In this document: one piece after another, positions 1 to 5,976 of the stretch
How positions within the stretch are numbered: position 1 is the first letter of the stretch
Layout: the number at the start of each line of letters is the position of its first letter
NCBI GenBank assembly: GCA_900548085.1
Contig: URJF01000093.1
Coordinates: 1-5,976 of the forward strand
Length of the DNA: 5,976 nt
Source of the DNA: an uncultured Oscillospiraceae bacterium
GTDB taxonomy: Bacteria > Bacillota > Clostridia > Oscillospirales > Acutalibacteraceae
Direction: 5' to 3'
Program-made: the position numbers and the translations under genes
The notes under the pieces: generated by a model
Told to the model about the DNA's origin: nothing
The model's database searches: none
The model's input: the letters and a program-made list of their open reading frames with translations, nothing else

Positions 1-1
1 T

Positions 2-1291
2 CCTATTCCGGGCAAAGCCGCTGTAGGTATAGAGATTCCTAATAAGGTTAAGAATACCGTGTCTATGCGTGAGCTTATCGACACTCCGGAGTTTTCTGCT
101 CAAAAGTCAATCCTTTCTGCCGGATTGGGCAAGGATATTGCCGGCAACACTATCTATTGTGATATTGCGAAGATGCCGCACCTTTTGATTGCAGGTACTA
201 CCGGCTCAGGTAAATCGGTTTGTATGAATTCCATCATTGTTTCCATACTTTACAGAGCTAAGCCGGATGAGGTCAAGCTGCTTATGATTGACCCTAAAAA
301 AGTTGAGTTCAGCAAATATGAGGGTATTCCGCATCTCCTTGTTCCTGTAGTTACCGATCCGAGAAAGGCGTCAGGAGCTCTCGGTTGGGCTGTCAGCGAA
401 ATGCTGAAGCGTTATCAAATGTTCAGCGATACAGGTGTTCGTGATATAGAGGGATACAACAAATTTGTCCAAAAGCATAAGGATATGGAGCCAATGCCTA
501 AGGTGGTAATCTGCATAGATGAGCTTGCCGATCTTATGATGGCGGCACCAAAAGAGGTAGAGGATTCTATCTGCCGTCTGGCACAAATGGCTCGTGCTGC
601 CGGTATGCATTTGGTTATTGCTACACAGCGTCCGTCGGTAGATGTCATTACCGGTTTGATTAAGGCTAATATTTCATCTCGTATCGCTTTGACGGTTTCA
701 TCACAAATTGACTCTCGTACGATTCTCGATACCGGCGGTGCTGAAAAACTGCTCGGCAGAGGTGATATGCTGTATTCTCCTATTGGCGCAAGTAAGCCAC
801 TGCGTGTTCAGGGCTGCTTTATCAGCGATGAGGAAGTTGAAGAGCTTTGCGATTTTATTAAGAACCAAGGCGAGAGCCAATACAGCGACGAAATTCAGCA
901 GGAAATCGAAAACAAGGCCGCCCAGGAAAAAGGCTCATCACCATTTACTGACGACGGTGAACCGTCGGAGGCACTTGACCCATTGTTCGAAAAGGCAGTT
1001 GATGTAGTTCTCGATTGCGGCAGAGCCTCCACTTCTTTCCTCCAACGAAAGCTCAGCGTAGGCTATTCCCGTGGCTCAAAAATTATGGATCAGTTGGAGG
1101 ACAAAGGAATTATCGGTCCCCAGGATGGTGCAAAGCCTCGTGAAATAAGAATTAACAGACAGCAGTGGATACAGATGCAGGCGCAGGGACCGGCACCGGA
1201 TTTCACTGCAGAAAATACAGAACAAATCAGCTTTGAGCCCGAAGTCAGTGGCGAAATAATCGACCATCAGGATGACGGAGAACCATTTTAA
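2..1291 (+). CDS. ftsK: FtsK/SpoIIIE-family DNA translocase, C-terminal part (5' end outside window)
   Basis: This is an ATP-driven double-stranded DNA pump that moves chromosome DNA through the division or sporulation septum. The frame is open from the first bases of the window and already reads family sequence (IPGKAAVGIEIPNK), so the GTG at 59 is an internal valine and not a start. About 429 residues are visible. The motor domain shows Walker A GTTGSGKS (bases 194-217), Walker B VVICIDELADLM (503-538, with D and E as catalytic acids), and the family stretches MARAAGMHLVIATQRPS and GGAEKLLGRGDMLY. A winged-helix gamma domain follows (about 977-1177), which in the family reads KOPS/SRS polarity sequences. 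The protein ends in an acidic tail of about 50 residues. The N-terminal membrane segments and linker lie outside the window, so FtsK and SpoIIIE cannot be told apart. The stop codon overlaps the next start by one base. Confidence 0.95.
   Translation, partial: PIPGKAAVGIEIPNKVKNTVSMRELIDTPEFSAQKSILSAGLGKDIAGNTIYCDIAKMPHLLIAGTTGSGKSVCMNSIIVSILYRAKPDEVKLLMIDPKKVEFSKYEGIPHLLVPVVTDPRKASGALGWAVSEMLKRYQMFSDTGVRDIEGYNKFVQKHKDMEPMPKVVICIDELADLMMAAPKEVEDSICRLAQMARAAGMHLVIATQRPSVDVITGLIKANISSRIALTVSSQIDSRTILDTGGAEKLLGRGDMLYSPIGASKPLRVQGCFISDEEVEELCDFIKNQGESQYSDEIQQEIENKAAQEKGSSPFTDDGEPSEALDPLFEKAVDVVLDCGRASTSFLQRKLSVGYSRGSKIMDQLEDKGIIGPQDGAKPREIRINRQQWIQMQAQGPAPDFTAENTEQISFEPEVSGEIIDHQDDGEPF
1277..1280 (+). 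promoter_or_regulatory. Ribosome binding site of the YgiQ-type gene
   Basis: GGAG lies 10 bases before the ATG at 1291, inside the end of ftsK. The spacing is a little long, so initiation probably also relies on translational coupling through the TAATG overlap. Confidence 0.5.
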
Positions 1292-3174
1292 TGAATAACT
1301 TTTTACCCGTAAACAAATTGGATATGCACCGCAGAGGGTGGGAGCAAGTAGACTTTGTGTATGTCACAGGCGATGCCTATGTTGACCACCCGTCTTTCGG
1401 TGCGGCTATAATAACACGTGTTTTAGAGTCTAAGGGATACAATGTAGCCGTGCTCAGCCAACCCGATTGGCACAGCACGGCTGATTTTGTTCAGTTCGGC
1501 AAGCCTCGTTTAGGCTTTATGATTACAGGCGGAAATATTGATTCTATGGTTGCGCACTACACTGTAGCCAAAAAGCATAGGTCAACAGACGCTTATACCG
1601 CCGGCGGTGTTATGGGCAAACGCCCCGATCGTGCCGTAACTGTTTATTCTAAGATTATAAAATCTATATATCCGGACAGTCCTGTGATTATTGGCGGATT
1701 GGAGGCTTCTCTCCGTCGCTTCGCTCACTATGACTATTGGGACGATTGCGTGCACCCGAGCATACTCGTTGACTCAGGTGCCGACTTGCTCATATTCGGT
1801 ATGGGCGAAAATCAGGTGATTGAGATTGCCGACAGATTGAACAACGGCGAGCCGGTGACAGAAATCAGAGATGTTCTCGGCACGGTCTATGTATGTGCCC
1901 CAAAGGATACACCCTATACAGGTGTCGAATGTCCGTCTTTCGACAATGTCCGTACTTCAAAAAAAGAGTACGCAAAAGCGGCTCGTATTCAGCAGGACGA
2001 GCAGGACCATATTCGTGGCAAGATGATAAAACAAAAGCACGGCAAGGTTATGATTATACAAAATCCGCCGATGCCGCCACTTACCACTAAAGAGCTTGAC
2101 AGAGTGTACTCTTTGCCATATATGAGAGCTTACCACCCCATGTATGAGAGTCTCGGCGGTGTCCCTGGTATAGCAGAGGTCGAGTTTTCCATTACTCACA
2201 ACAGAGGCTGTTTCGGTGCCTGCAACTTCTGTTCCATTGCGTTCCATCAGGGCAGATATGTTACCACCCGCAGTAAAAAGAGCATTGTTGCAGAGGCAGA
2301 AAAGCTGACTCATATGCCTAATTTTAAGGGATATATTCATGATATTGGAGGACCTACCGCCAATTTCAGACAGCCCTCATGTGAGTTTCAAAAGACTCAC
2401 GGCTTATGCAAAGGCAAAAAGTGCCTCGCTCCAACACCATGTAAAAATTTGAGCGTTGACCATAGTGAGTATCTCGACATTTTGCGCAGTGTCCGCAGCT
2501 TGCCGGGAATAAAAAAAGTTTTTATCCGTAGCGGTATCAGATATGATTATTTGCTTAAGGATAAGGATGACAGCTTTTTCAGAGAGATGGTAGAGCATCA
2601 TGTGTCAGGTCAGCTTAAAGTTGCTCCCGAGCATTGCTCCGCCGCTGTTCTCGATAAGATGGGAAAGCCTCATATAGAGGCTTACATAGAATTTTCCAAG
2701 CGATATTTTCAGTACACAGGCGAGGTGAACAAGGAGCAGTATCTTGTGCCTTATCTTATGTCAAGTCACCCCGGCAGTACCCTAAAGGACGCTGTGGAGC
2801 TTGCACAGTTCTTAAAGAAAAACCACATTCGTCCGGAGCAGGTGCAGGACTTTTATCCCACGCCCGGCACTATTTCCACCGCAATGTACTATACGGGACT
2901 TGATCCTTATACTATGGAGGAGGTCTATTGTGCAAAGAATCCTCATGACAAAGCACTTCAGCGTGCCTTGCTGCAGTATTTTAATCCTAAGAATCATGAC
3001 TTGGCGGAAGAAGCGCTGATTAAAGCAGGACGCCGTGACCTTATCGGTACAGGCGAAAAATGCCTTATTCGCCCTGCTGCAAGGGCCGGCAGACAGAACA
3101 GCAGACCTAACAATAATTATCGCCGCTCCGGCGGTAAAAACAAAAAGAGCAACAGATATGAAAGAAGAAAGTAA
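1291..3174 (+). CDS. YgiQ-family radical SAM protein
   Basis: This is a 627-residue member of the YgiQ family (UPF0313), radical SAM enzymes whose reaction is not established. The N-terminal part carries family blocks VTGDAYVDHPSFG (25-37), GKRPDRA (109-115) and GGLEASLRRFAHYDYW (135-150). The radical SAM cluster motif is CFGACNFC, with Cys307, Cys311 and Cys314 as expected ligands of the 4Fe-4S cluster that cleaves S-adenosylmethionine. A second set, Cys364, Cys373, Cys378 and Cys384, matches a four-cysteine region I recall from E. coli YgiQ and may hold an auxiliary cluster or zinc. KVAPEH (443-448) and the DFYPTP region are also family-typical. The C-terminus (about 594-627) is a strongly basic, Arg/Lys/Asn-rich tail. 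The ATG at 1291 is chosen because FLPVNKLDMHRRGW aligns with the FLPM...GW start region of the family. The gene overlaps ftsK by 1 base and the comEA-like gene by 17. Confidence 0.96.
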   Translation: MNNFLPVNKLDMHRRGWEQVDFVYVTGDAYVDHPSFGAAIITRVLESKGYNVAVLSQPDWHSTADFVQFGKPRLGFMITGGNIDSMVAHYTVAKKHRSTDAYTAGGVMGKRPDRAVTVYSKIIKSIYPDSPVIIGGLEASLRRFAHYDYWDDCVHPSILVDSGADLLIFGMGENQVIEIADRLNNGEPVTEIRDVLGTVYVCAPKDTPYTGVECPSFDNVRTSKKEYAKAARIQQDEQDHIRGKMIKQKHGKVMIIQNPPMPPLTTKELDRVYSLPYMRAYHPMYESLGGVPGIAEVEFSITHNRGCFGACNFCSIAFHQGRYVTTRSKKSIVAEAEKLTHMPNFKGYIHDIGGPTANFRQPSCEFQKTHGLCKGKKCLAPTPCKNLSVDHSEYLDILRSVRSLPGIKKVFIRSGIRYDYLLKDKDDSFFREMVEHHVSGQLKVAPEHCSAAVLDKMGKPHIEAYIEFSKRYFQYTGEVNKEQYLVPYLMSSHPGSTLKDAVELAQFLKKNHIRPEQVQDFYPTPGTISTAMYYTGLDPYTMEEVYCAKNPHDKALQRALLQYFNPKNHDLAEEALIKAGRRDLIGTGEKCLIRPAARAGRQNSRPNNNYRRSGGKNKKSNRYERRK

Positions 3175-3604
3175 AGCCCAAACATTGTTTATGATAGGCA
3201 TAGCACTGCTTGTGCTGGCAGGCGTAATCGTATATATGTCCCTGACCAGTCCCAGAGTGTATGTGGAGGATGAGATTGCCTCCTCGCAGGTAACTGTCAC
3301 CGTCAGCAACACTGCTGTCGGTTCTGTAACCTCTGCACGCAAATCTGCAGGCACCTCCTCAGCTGCTGCTAAAACAGCCAAATCAAAGAATACTACGGCA
3401 GAGAAAGTGTCATATCCGATTAACCTCAATACCGCCACACAGGAGCAGTTAGAAACCGTCAGCGGTATAGGTGAAAACAGAGCCTATCAGATTATCGCAT
3501 ATCGTGAGCAACTGGGAGGTTATACTTCTGTTGAACAAATCAAGGATATTCGTGGTATCGGCGACAGTACATATGCTAAGATTGCTCCGTATTTGACTGT
3601 ATGA
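3158..3604 (+). CDS. comEA: ComEA-like membrane-anchored helix-hairpin-helix DNA-binding protein
   Basis: This 148-residue protein has a short charged N-terminus, one hydrophobic membrane segment (residues about 9-29), a Ser/Thr/Ala-rich low-complexity linker (about 48-82) and a C-terminal tandem helix-hairpin-helix domain starting at INLNTA (88-93). The two hairpins are marked by SGIGENRA (102-109) and RGIGDSTYAKI (132-142). In ComEA this domain binds incoming double-stranded DNA without sequence preference on the outer face of the membrane during transformation. The protein is shorter than Bacillus ComEA (about 205 residues), and no SLBB-type domain is evident between membrane and HhH parts. 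The ATG at 3158 is chosen because it is directly followed by the membrane anchor; the open frame runs further upstream but only as a shadow of the radical SAM gene. The ribosome site is weak, so coupling to the overlapping upstream gene is likely. The next gene overlaps by ATGA. A non-competence HhH protein remains possible. Confidence 0.88.
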   Translation: MKEESKAQTLFMIGIALLVLAGVIVYMSLTSPRVYVEDEIASSQVTVTVSNTAVGSVTSARKSAGTSSAAAKTAKSKNTTAEKVSYPINLNTATQEQLETVSGIGENRAYQIIAYREQLGGYTSVEQIKDIRGIGDSTYAKIAPYLTV

Positions 3605-4293
3605 TTAGGGATAGTTTTAGATTGCTCGGTGATGTGATTTTTACCGCACGGTGTGATATATGCGGCGAGGTCATTTCTGTAGGTGAGCGCCGCTGTGCCG
3701 ATTGTTTGTCAGCTAAGAGAATAGAGGGCAAGACCTGCCGATATTGCGGCAAACCTAAGAGCGAGTGTAAGTGCTCCGACAGCGGATATAATAAGCCGCG
3801 CTATAACGGAATTTTCGCTCCGTACTATTATGACGGCAGTATAAAGAATGCTGTTCGCAGACTGAAGTTTTCGGGCTACACCGAGCTTGCCGACACTATG
3901 GGCAGAGAGATTGCAGATACAATACGCAAAAGGGCAACGACAACTTTTGACATAGTTACTTTCGTTCCCATTTCACCAAAAAAGAAAAAGCGCCGTGGTT
4001 TTAACCAGGCAGAGCTGATAGCTCAAAAAGTTGCGGCAGAATTGGGCGTTCCTTTTGTGCCGACTTTGAATAAGATTATTTCTACCGACTCACAGCGTAC
4101 CAAGTCCGGCAGACACCGTGGCGGTAATGTTTTCGGTGTATACGATTTGGCAAAAGATGTGTCGGTTGAGTCAAAAACCATTTTAGTCGTTGATGATGTT
4201 CGGACTACCGGTGCCACTCTGTCCGAGTGTGCCGATATGCTTAAGATTTACGGTGCAAAAGCGGTATATGCCGCTTCTTTTGCAATAAGATAA
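3601..4293 (+). CDS. comF: ComF-family protein (zinc-finger plus phosphoribosyltransferase-like)
   Basis: This 230-residue protein has the full ComFC/GntX layout. Two N-terminal CxxC pairs (Cys18/21 and Cys32/35) and a second cluster (Cys46, Cys49, Cys56, Cys58) look like zinc-binding sites. The family block VPISPKKKKRRGFNQAE (about 122-138) follows, then a QRTKSGRHRGGNVFG segment, and the PRPP-binding loop VVDDVRTTGATL (196-207) with its paired aspartates. ComFC is needed for DNA uptake in Bacillus and other naturally competent bacteria, where it acts on the cytoplasmic side; its catalytic reaction, if any, is not established. Length is normal and no key residue is missing. The start ATG overlaps the comEA-like stop as ATGA and has no clear ribosome site of its own, so it is probably translated by coupling. 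No ComFA helicase or ComEC channel gene is in the window. Confidence 0.94.
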   Translation: MIRDSFRLLGDVIFTARCDICGEVISVGERRCADCLSAKRIEGKTCRYCGKPKSECKCSDSGYNKPRYNGIFAPYYYDGSIKNAVRRLKFSGYTELADTMGREIADTIRKRATTTFDIVTFVPISPKKKKRRGFNQAELIAQKVAAELGVPFVPTLNKIISTDSQRTKSGRHRGGNVFGVYDLAKDVSVESKTILVVDDVRTTGATLSECADMLKIYGAKAVYAASFAIR

Positions 4294-4294
4294 C

Positions 4295-4302
4295 AGAGGT
4301 GA
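4295..4302 (+). promoter_or_regulatory. Ribosome binding site deciding the start of the EFR1-type gene
   Basis: AGAGGTGA ends 6 bases before the ATG at 4309, an ideal distance. The in-frame TTG at 4303 directly abuts this site with no spacing and so is not the start. Confidence 0.85.
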
Positions 4303-4308
4303 TTGTTT

Positions 4309-5058
4309 ATGATTTTAGCCTTTTCGGGTACGGGCAACAGCTTGTTCGTTGCTAAAAAAATCAGTGAGATAACAGGCGATTATGTTGTGTCGCTTAATCA
4401 AAAAATTAAGAACAACGACCGTTCTTCCATTTGTTCCGAGTCACCCCTTGTGTTCGCTGTGCCTACATATTCTTGGCGAATTCCACGAGTGGTTGAAAAG
4501 TGGATAAGGAATACAGATTTCAGCGGAAACAATAAGGCTTATTTTGTTATGACCTGCGGCGGTGAAATCGGCAATGCAGAAAAATATCTAAAAAAGCTCT
4601 GTACCGCCAAGAATTTTGAGTATATGGGCGTTGCAGAGATTATTATGCCGGAGAACTATATTGCTCTTTTCAACGCTCCTGAGGAGCCTGAGGCAAAGAA
4701 TATTGTCGCCCACGCAATTCCGTATATCACTGCCACAGCAGACTTAATATCTGCGACTAAGACTTTGCCGCCTAAGTCGGTGATATTGACCGACAGAATA
4801 AAAAGCGGAATAGTCAACGATGTTTTTTATCCTTTTGTTGTGAAATCAAAAAAATTCATAGCCGATGAAAAATGCGTGTCTTGCGGCAAGTGCGTCACAC
4901 TTTGTCCGCTGAATAATATTGAACTAAAGGACGGCAAACCGATGTGGCACAACAACTGTACACACTGTATGGCATGTATATGCCGTTGTCCTGCATCGGC
5001 TATAGAATACGGCACTGCCTCACTCGGCAAACCCCGCTATACCTGCCCTAATATATAA
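4309..5058 (+). CDS. EFR1-type flavodoxin-ferredoxin fusion protein
   Basis: This 249-residue cytoplasmic redox protein joins an N-terminal flavodoxin-like domain to a C-terminal 2x4Fe-4S ferredoxin domain. The N-terminus FSGTGNS (residues 5-11) is the FMN phosphate loop, and PTYSWRIPRVVEKWI (from about residue 52) is typical of the clostridial EFR1 group. The ferredoxin part has CVSCGKCVTLCP (Cys189, 192, 195, 199) and CTHCMACICRCP (Cys217, 220, 223, 227), each a complete CxxCxxCxxxCP motif; the second has one extra cysteine. Such proteins carry electrons, but their partners are mostly unknown. The ATG at 4309 is preferred over TTG 4303 because of ribosome-site spacing. It is the last gene of the operon, 15 bases after comF and 10 bases before the terminator hairpin. 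Assignment as a redox carrier is firm; a physiological role with the upstream radical SAM enzyme is only inferred. Confidence 0.92.
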   Translation: MILAFSGTGNSLFVAKKISEITGDYVVSLNQKIKNNDRSSICSESPLVFAVPTYSWRIPRVVEKWIRNTDFSGNNKAYFVMTCGGEIGNAEKYLKKLCTAKNFEYMGVAEIIMPENYIALFNAPEEPEAKNIVAHAIPYITATADLISATKTLPPKSVILTDRIKSGIVNDVFYPFVVKSKKFIADEKCVSCGKCVTLCPLNNIELKDGKPMWHNNCTHCMACICRCPASAIEYGTASLGKPRYTCPNI

Positions 5059-5068
5059 TGAGTTAAAT

Positions 5069-5107
5069 AAACAGTCGCATAACATTTTATATGTTATGCG
5101 ACTGTTT
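5069..5107 (+). terminator. Rho-independent terminator of the five-gene operon, probably bidirectional
   Basis: A perfect 16-bp inverted repeat (arms 5069-5084 and 5092-5107, 7-base spacer, one more A-T pair possible inside) starts 10 bases after the EFR1-type stop. The right arm runs into a T-rich tract (5105-5114). On the minus strand the hairpin is followed by TTTATTTAAC, so it may also stop leftward transcripts. Confidence 0.9.
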
Positions 5108-5112
5108 TTATT

Positions 5113-5270
5113 TTACTTTAGTCCAAACTTCATAAATGCTATTTCCTTATGTTCGAAATAAACATTTATTTCATTCTTATTTTCTTTTCTAATGTAACGC
5201 TATGACAAGTTGAAATACGGTCAGTAGTAGACAATCGTTCTCGTAATTCTCTAAATTTTATTTTCAACAT
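5113..5270 (-). pseudogene. Possible small minus-strand gene or frameshifted remnant, unrecognised
   Basis: An ATG at 5270 (minus strand) is preceded at 6-base spacing by GGAAG (within 5277-5282) and opens a 34-residue frame ending at TAA 5166-5168. It starts MLKIKFRELRERLSTTDR, a charged amphipathic stretch. A second open frame on the same strand, beginning after a TAG near 5197 and ending at TAA 5113-5115, reads KNEINVYFEHKEIAFMKFG and looks protein-like. A single frame change in the A-rich run around 5175-5188 would join the two into a hydrophilic protein of roughly 50 residues whose stop lies 6 bases from the hairpin at 5069-5107. I do not recognise the product. The start resembles the first helix of small DNA-binding or phage-type proteins, but this is weak. 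It could be a real 34-residue peptide, a decayed gene, or chance in AT-rich DNA. Confidence 0.3.
5155..5172. repeat. Short AT palindrome
   Basis: GAAATAAA and TTTATTTC form perfect 8-base arms around a 2-base centre. It overlaps the stop of the small minus-strand frame. It could be an operator-like site, but in DNA this AT-rich chance is a fair explanation. Confidence 0.4.
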
Positions 5271-5334
5271 TTTTTTCTTCCTTTTTGCTTTATTTTTACA
5301 ATTCAATCATTCTGGCCGACTACAAAAGCAGAAA

Positions 5335-5362
5335 GGAGACAACTTCCTTACGAAGTGTCTCC
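5335..5362 (-). terminator. Rho-independent terminator of the minus-strand membrane-protein gene
   Basis: Read on the minus strand, GGAGACACTTC pairs with GAAGTTGTCTCC (one bulged base) around a 5-base loop, and the stem is followed by TTTCTGCTTTTG. It lies 34 bases past the TAA of the membrane-protein gene. The plus-strand reading has no T tract after the stem, so the direction is leftward. Confidence 0.75.
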
Positions 5363-5396
5363 CTTATACAAGTGCGTTTCTGTTATAGCTGTGCGA

Positions 5397-5976
5397 TTAT
5401 TTGTTTGCGTCTGCTGCTCTGAGCATAGCTTCTTTGTAATCCTTTTGGTCAGTGAAGATGTCGTTCTTATACGGATTCTTCTTCTGAGCCTTAGCACGCT
5501 TGACGATAGCGGCCAGGCAGATTACGTTAGCTGCGAGAGCAAGTACGGAGATAACAGCCTGTGCCTTAGGATTAGCTGCACCTACTGTTTCGGGTGAAAT
5601 ACCGTCCAGCATCATGCTCGGTGTGTAGCCTGTTGGATATACTGTAGTCAATACGCCGAACGGCTCGCTGTCTTGGAACAGAGGCCATACCTGAGCGAAC
5701 ATACACCAGATAGCCAATGTGTTAGCACGGTTCTGAATCCAGCCACCCTTGTTCCAGAGTGCATTAGCAAATGTTGGAGCAAGAAGAAGTGCTACACCAC
5801 AGTACCATGTATGTGTTGGAAGGTTGTTGTATGTATATGTGAAGTTCCACAGATCATAAGCAACAATAAACCAAACTGTCATATCTGGCCAAAGCATATC
5901 GTCTTTCTTCTTTGACTGATGAATTCCCCACCAGCCTGTCATACACATGATATTGATAAGACCAGCGATACCATTG
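5397..5976 (-). CDS. Tryptophan-rich multi-pass membrane protein, C-terminal part (DUF5692-like, 5' end outside window)
   Basis: The minus-strand frame ends at TAA 5397-5399 and stays open to the right edge, reading family-like sequence upstream of the ATG at 5948, so that ATG is not a supported start. About 192 residues are visible. Hydrophobic segments lie at roughly residues 2-18, 31-48, 55-74, 83-100 and 139-158, followed by a charged cytoplasmic-looking tail rich in Lys and Asp. About ten tryptophans cluster in the membrane part (for example GWWGIH, YDLWNF, GGWIQ). From memory it resembles the DUF5692 family of clostridial membrane proteins, function unknown; the assignment is moderate. 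Codons favour AAG over AAA for lysine, plus GCT and GGT, more than the operon genes seem to, which may mean strong expression. A hairpin terminator follows 34 bases after the stop, so this is the last gene of its transcript and converges on the ftsK-EFR1 operon. Confidence 0.82.
   Translation of the reverse strand, partial: NGIAGLINIMCMTGWWGIHQSKKKDDMLWPDMTVWFIVAYDLWNFTYTYNNLPTHTWYCGVALLLAPTFANALWNKGGWIQNRANTLAIWCMFAQVWPLFQDSEPFGVLTTVYPTGYTPSMMLDGISPETVGAANPKAQAVISVLALAANVICLAAIVKRAKAQKKNPYKNDIFTDQKDYKEAMLRAADANK

Larger units (their letters stand above)
5108..5334. other. AT-rich intergenic stretch
   Basis: Between the two terminator hairpins the sequence is markedly more AT-rich than the flanking genes, with long T runs on the plus strand. 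Apart from the small minus-strand reading frame and one AT palindrome I see no tRNA, riboswitch, repeat array or mobile-element end. No promoter could be assigned with confidence. Confidence 0.6.

Noticed and set aside
59..61. GTG as start of the FtsK gene
   Set aside because: The frame is open and family-like upstream to the window edge, so this is an internal valine.
3035..3157. Longer N-terminus for the comEA-like protein
   Set aside because: This stretch overlaps the conserved end of the radical SAM gene, and the ATG at 3158 leads straight into the membrane anchor.
2812..3438. 208-codon minus-strand open frame across the radical SAM and comEA-like genes
   Set aside because: It lies opposite two well-supported genes and its translation shows no recognisable domain; it is a shadow.
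4303..4305. TTG start for the EFR1-type gene
   Set aside because: It abuts the ribosome site with no spacing, while ATG 4309 has ideal spacing and begins at the flavodoxin strand.
5059..5396. Search for tRNA, riboswitch, CRISPR repeats or insertion-sequence ends in the gene-free region
   Set aside because: Only two terminator hairpins, a short AT palindrome and a doubtful small frame were found; nothing matches these feature types.
5355..5915. Plus-strand open frames of 80 codons each (5355-5597 and 5673-5915)
   Set aside because: They run opposite the membrane-protein gene, are Cys/Ser-rich antisense translations, and lack ribosome sites.

Overview
This window looks like a piece of a low-to-moderate-GC Bacillota genome, most likely a gut-type clostridium (Oscillospirales/Ruminococcaceae-like). 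The evidence is the mix of proteins (SpoIIIE/FtsK, a clostridial-type YgiQ radical SAM protein, ComEA and ComF, an EFR1-type flavodoxin/ferredoxin), AT-leaning codon use and tightly packed genes. Species cannot be fixed from the sequence alone.

Bases 2-5058 hold five plus-strand genes packed as one apparent operon: the C-terminal part of an FtsK/SpoIIIE DNA translocase (5' end outside the window), a YgiQ-family radical SAM protein, a small membrane-anchored ComEA-like helix-hairpin-helix protein, a ComF-family phosphoribosyltransferase-like protein, and an EFR1-type protein with a flavodoxin domain and two 4Fe-4S motifs. The first four genes overlap end to start (by 1, 17 and 4 bases), and the fifth follows after 15 bases with its own strong ribosome binding site. 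A long perfect hairpin with a T-rich tail (5069-5107) closes the operon.

Bases 5059-5396 contain no clear intact gene. They hold the operon terminator, a very AT-rich stretch with a small minus-strand reading frame that has a good ribosome binding site and may be a frameshifted remnant, an AT palindrome, and a second hairpin (5335-5362) that reads as the terminator of the minus-strand gene to its right.

From 5397 to the right edge lies the C-terminal part of a tryptophan-rich multi-pass membrane protein on the minus strand, open at its 5' end and resembling the uncharacterised DUF5692 family.

Functionally, three of the five operon genes (ftsK, comEA, comF) belong to families that act in DNA translocation or uptake. 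The radical SAM and EFR1 genes could be linked by electron transfer, but this is inference. Every large gene belongs to a known family, and I do not see a convincing wholly new system; the main unexplained item is the small reading frame at 5113-5270.
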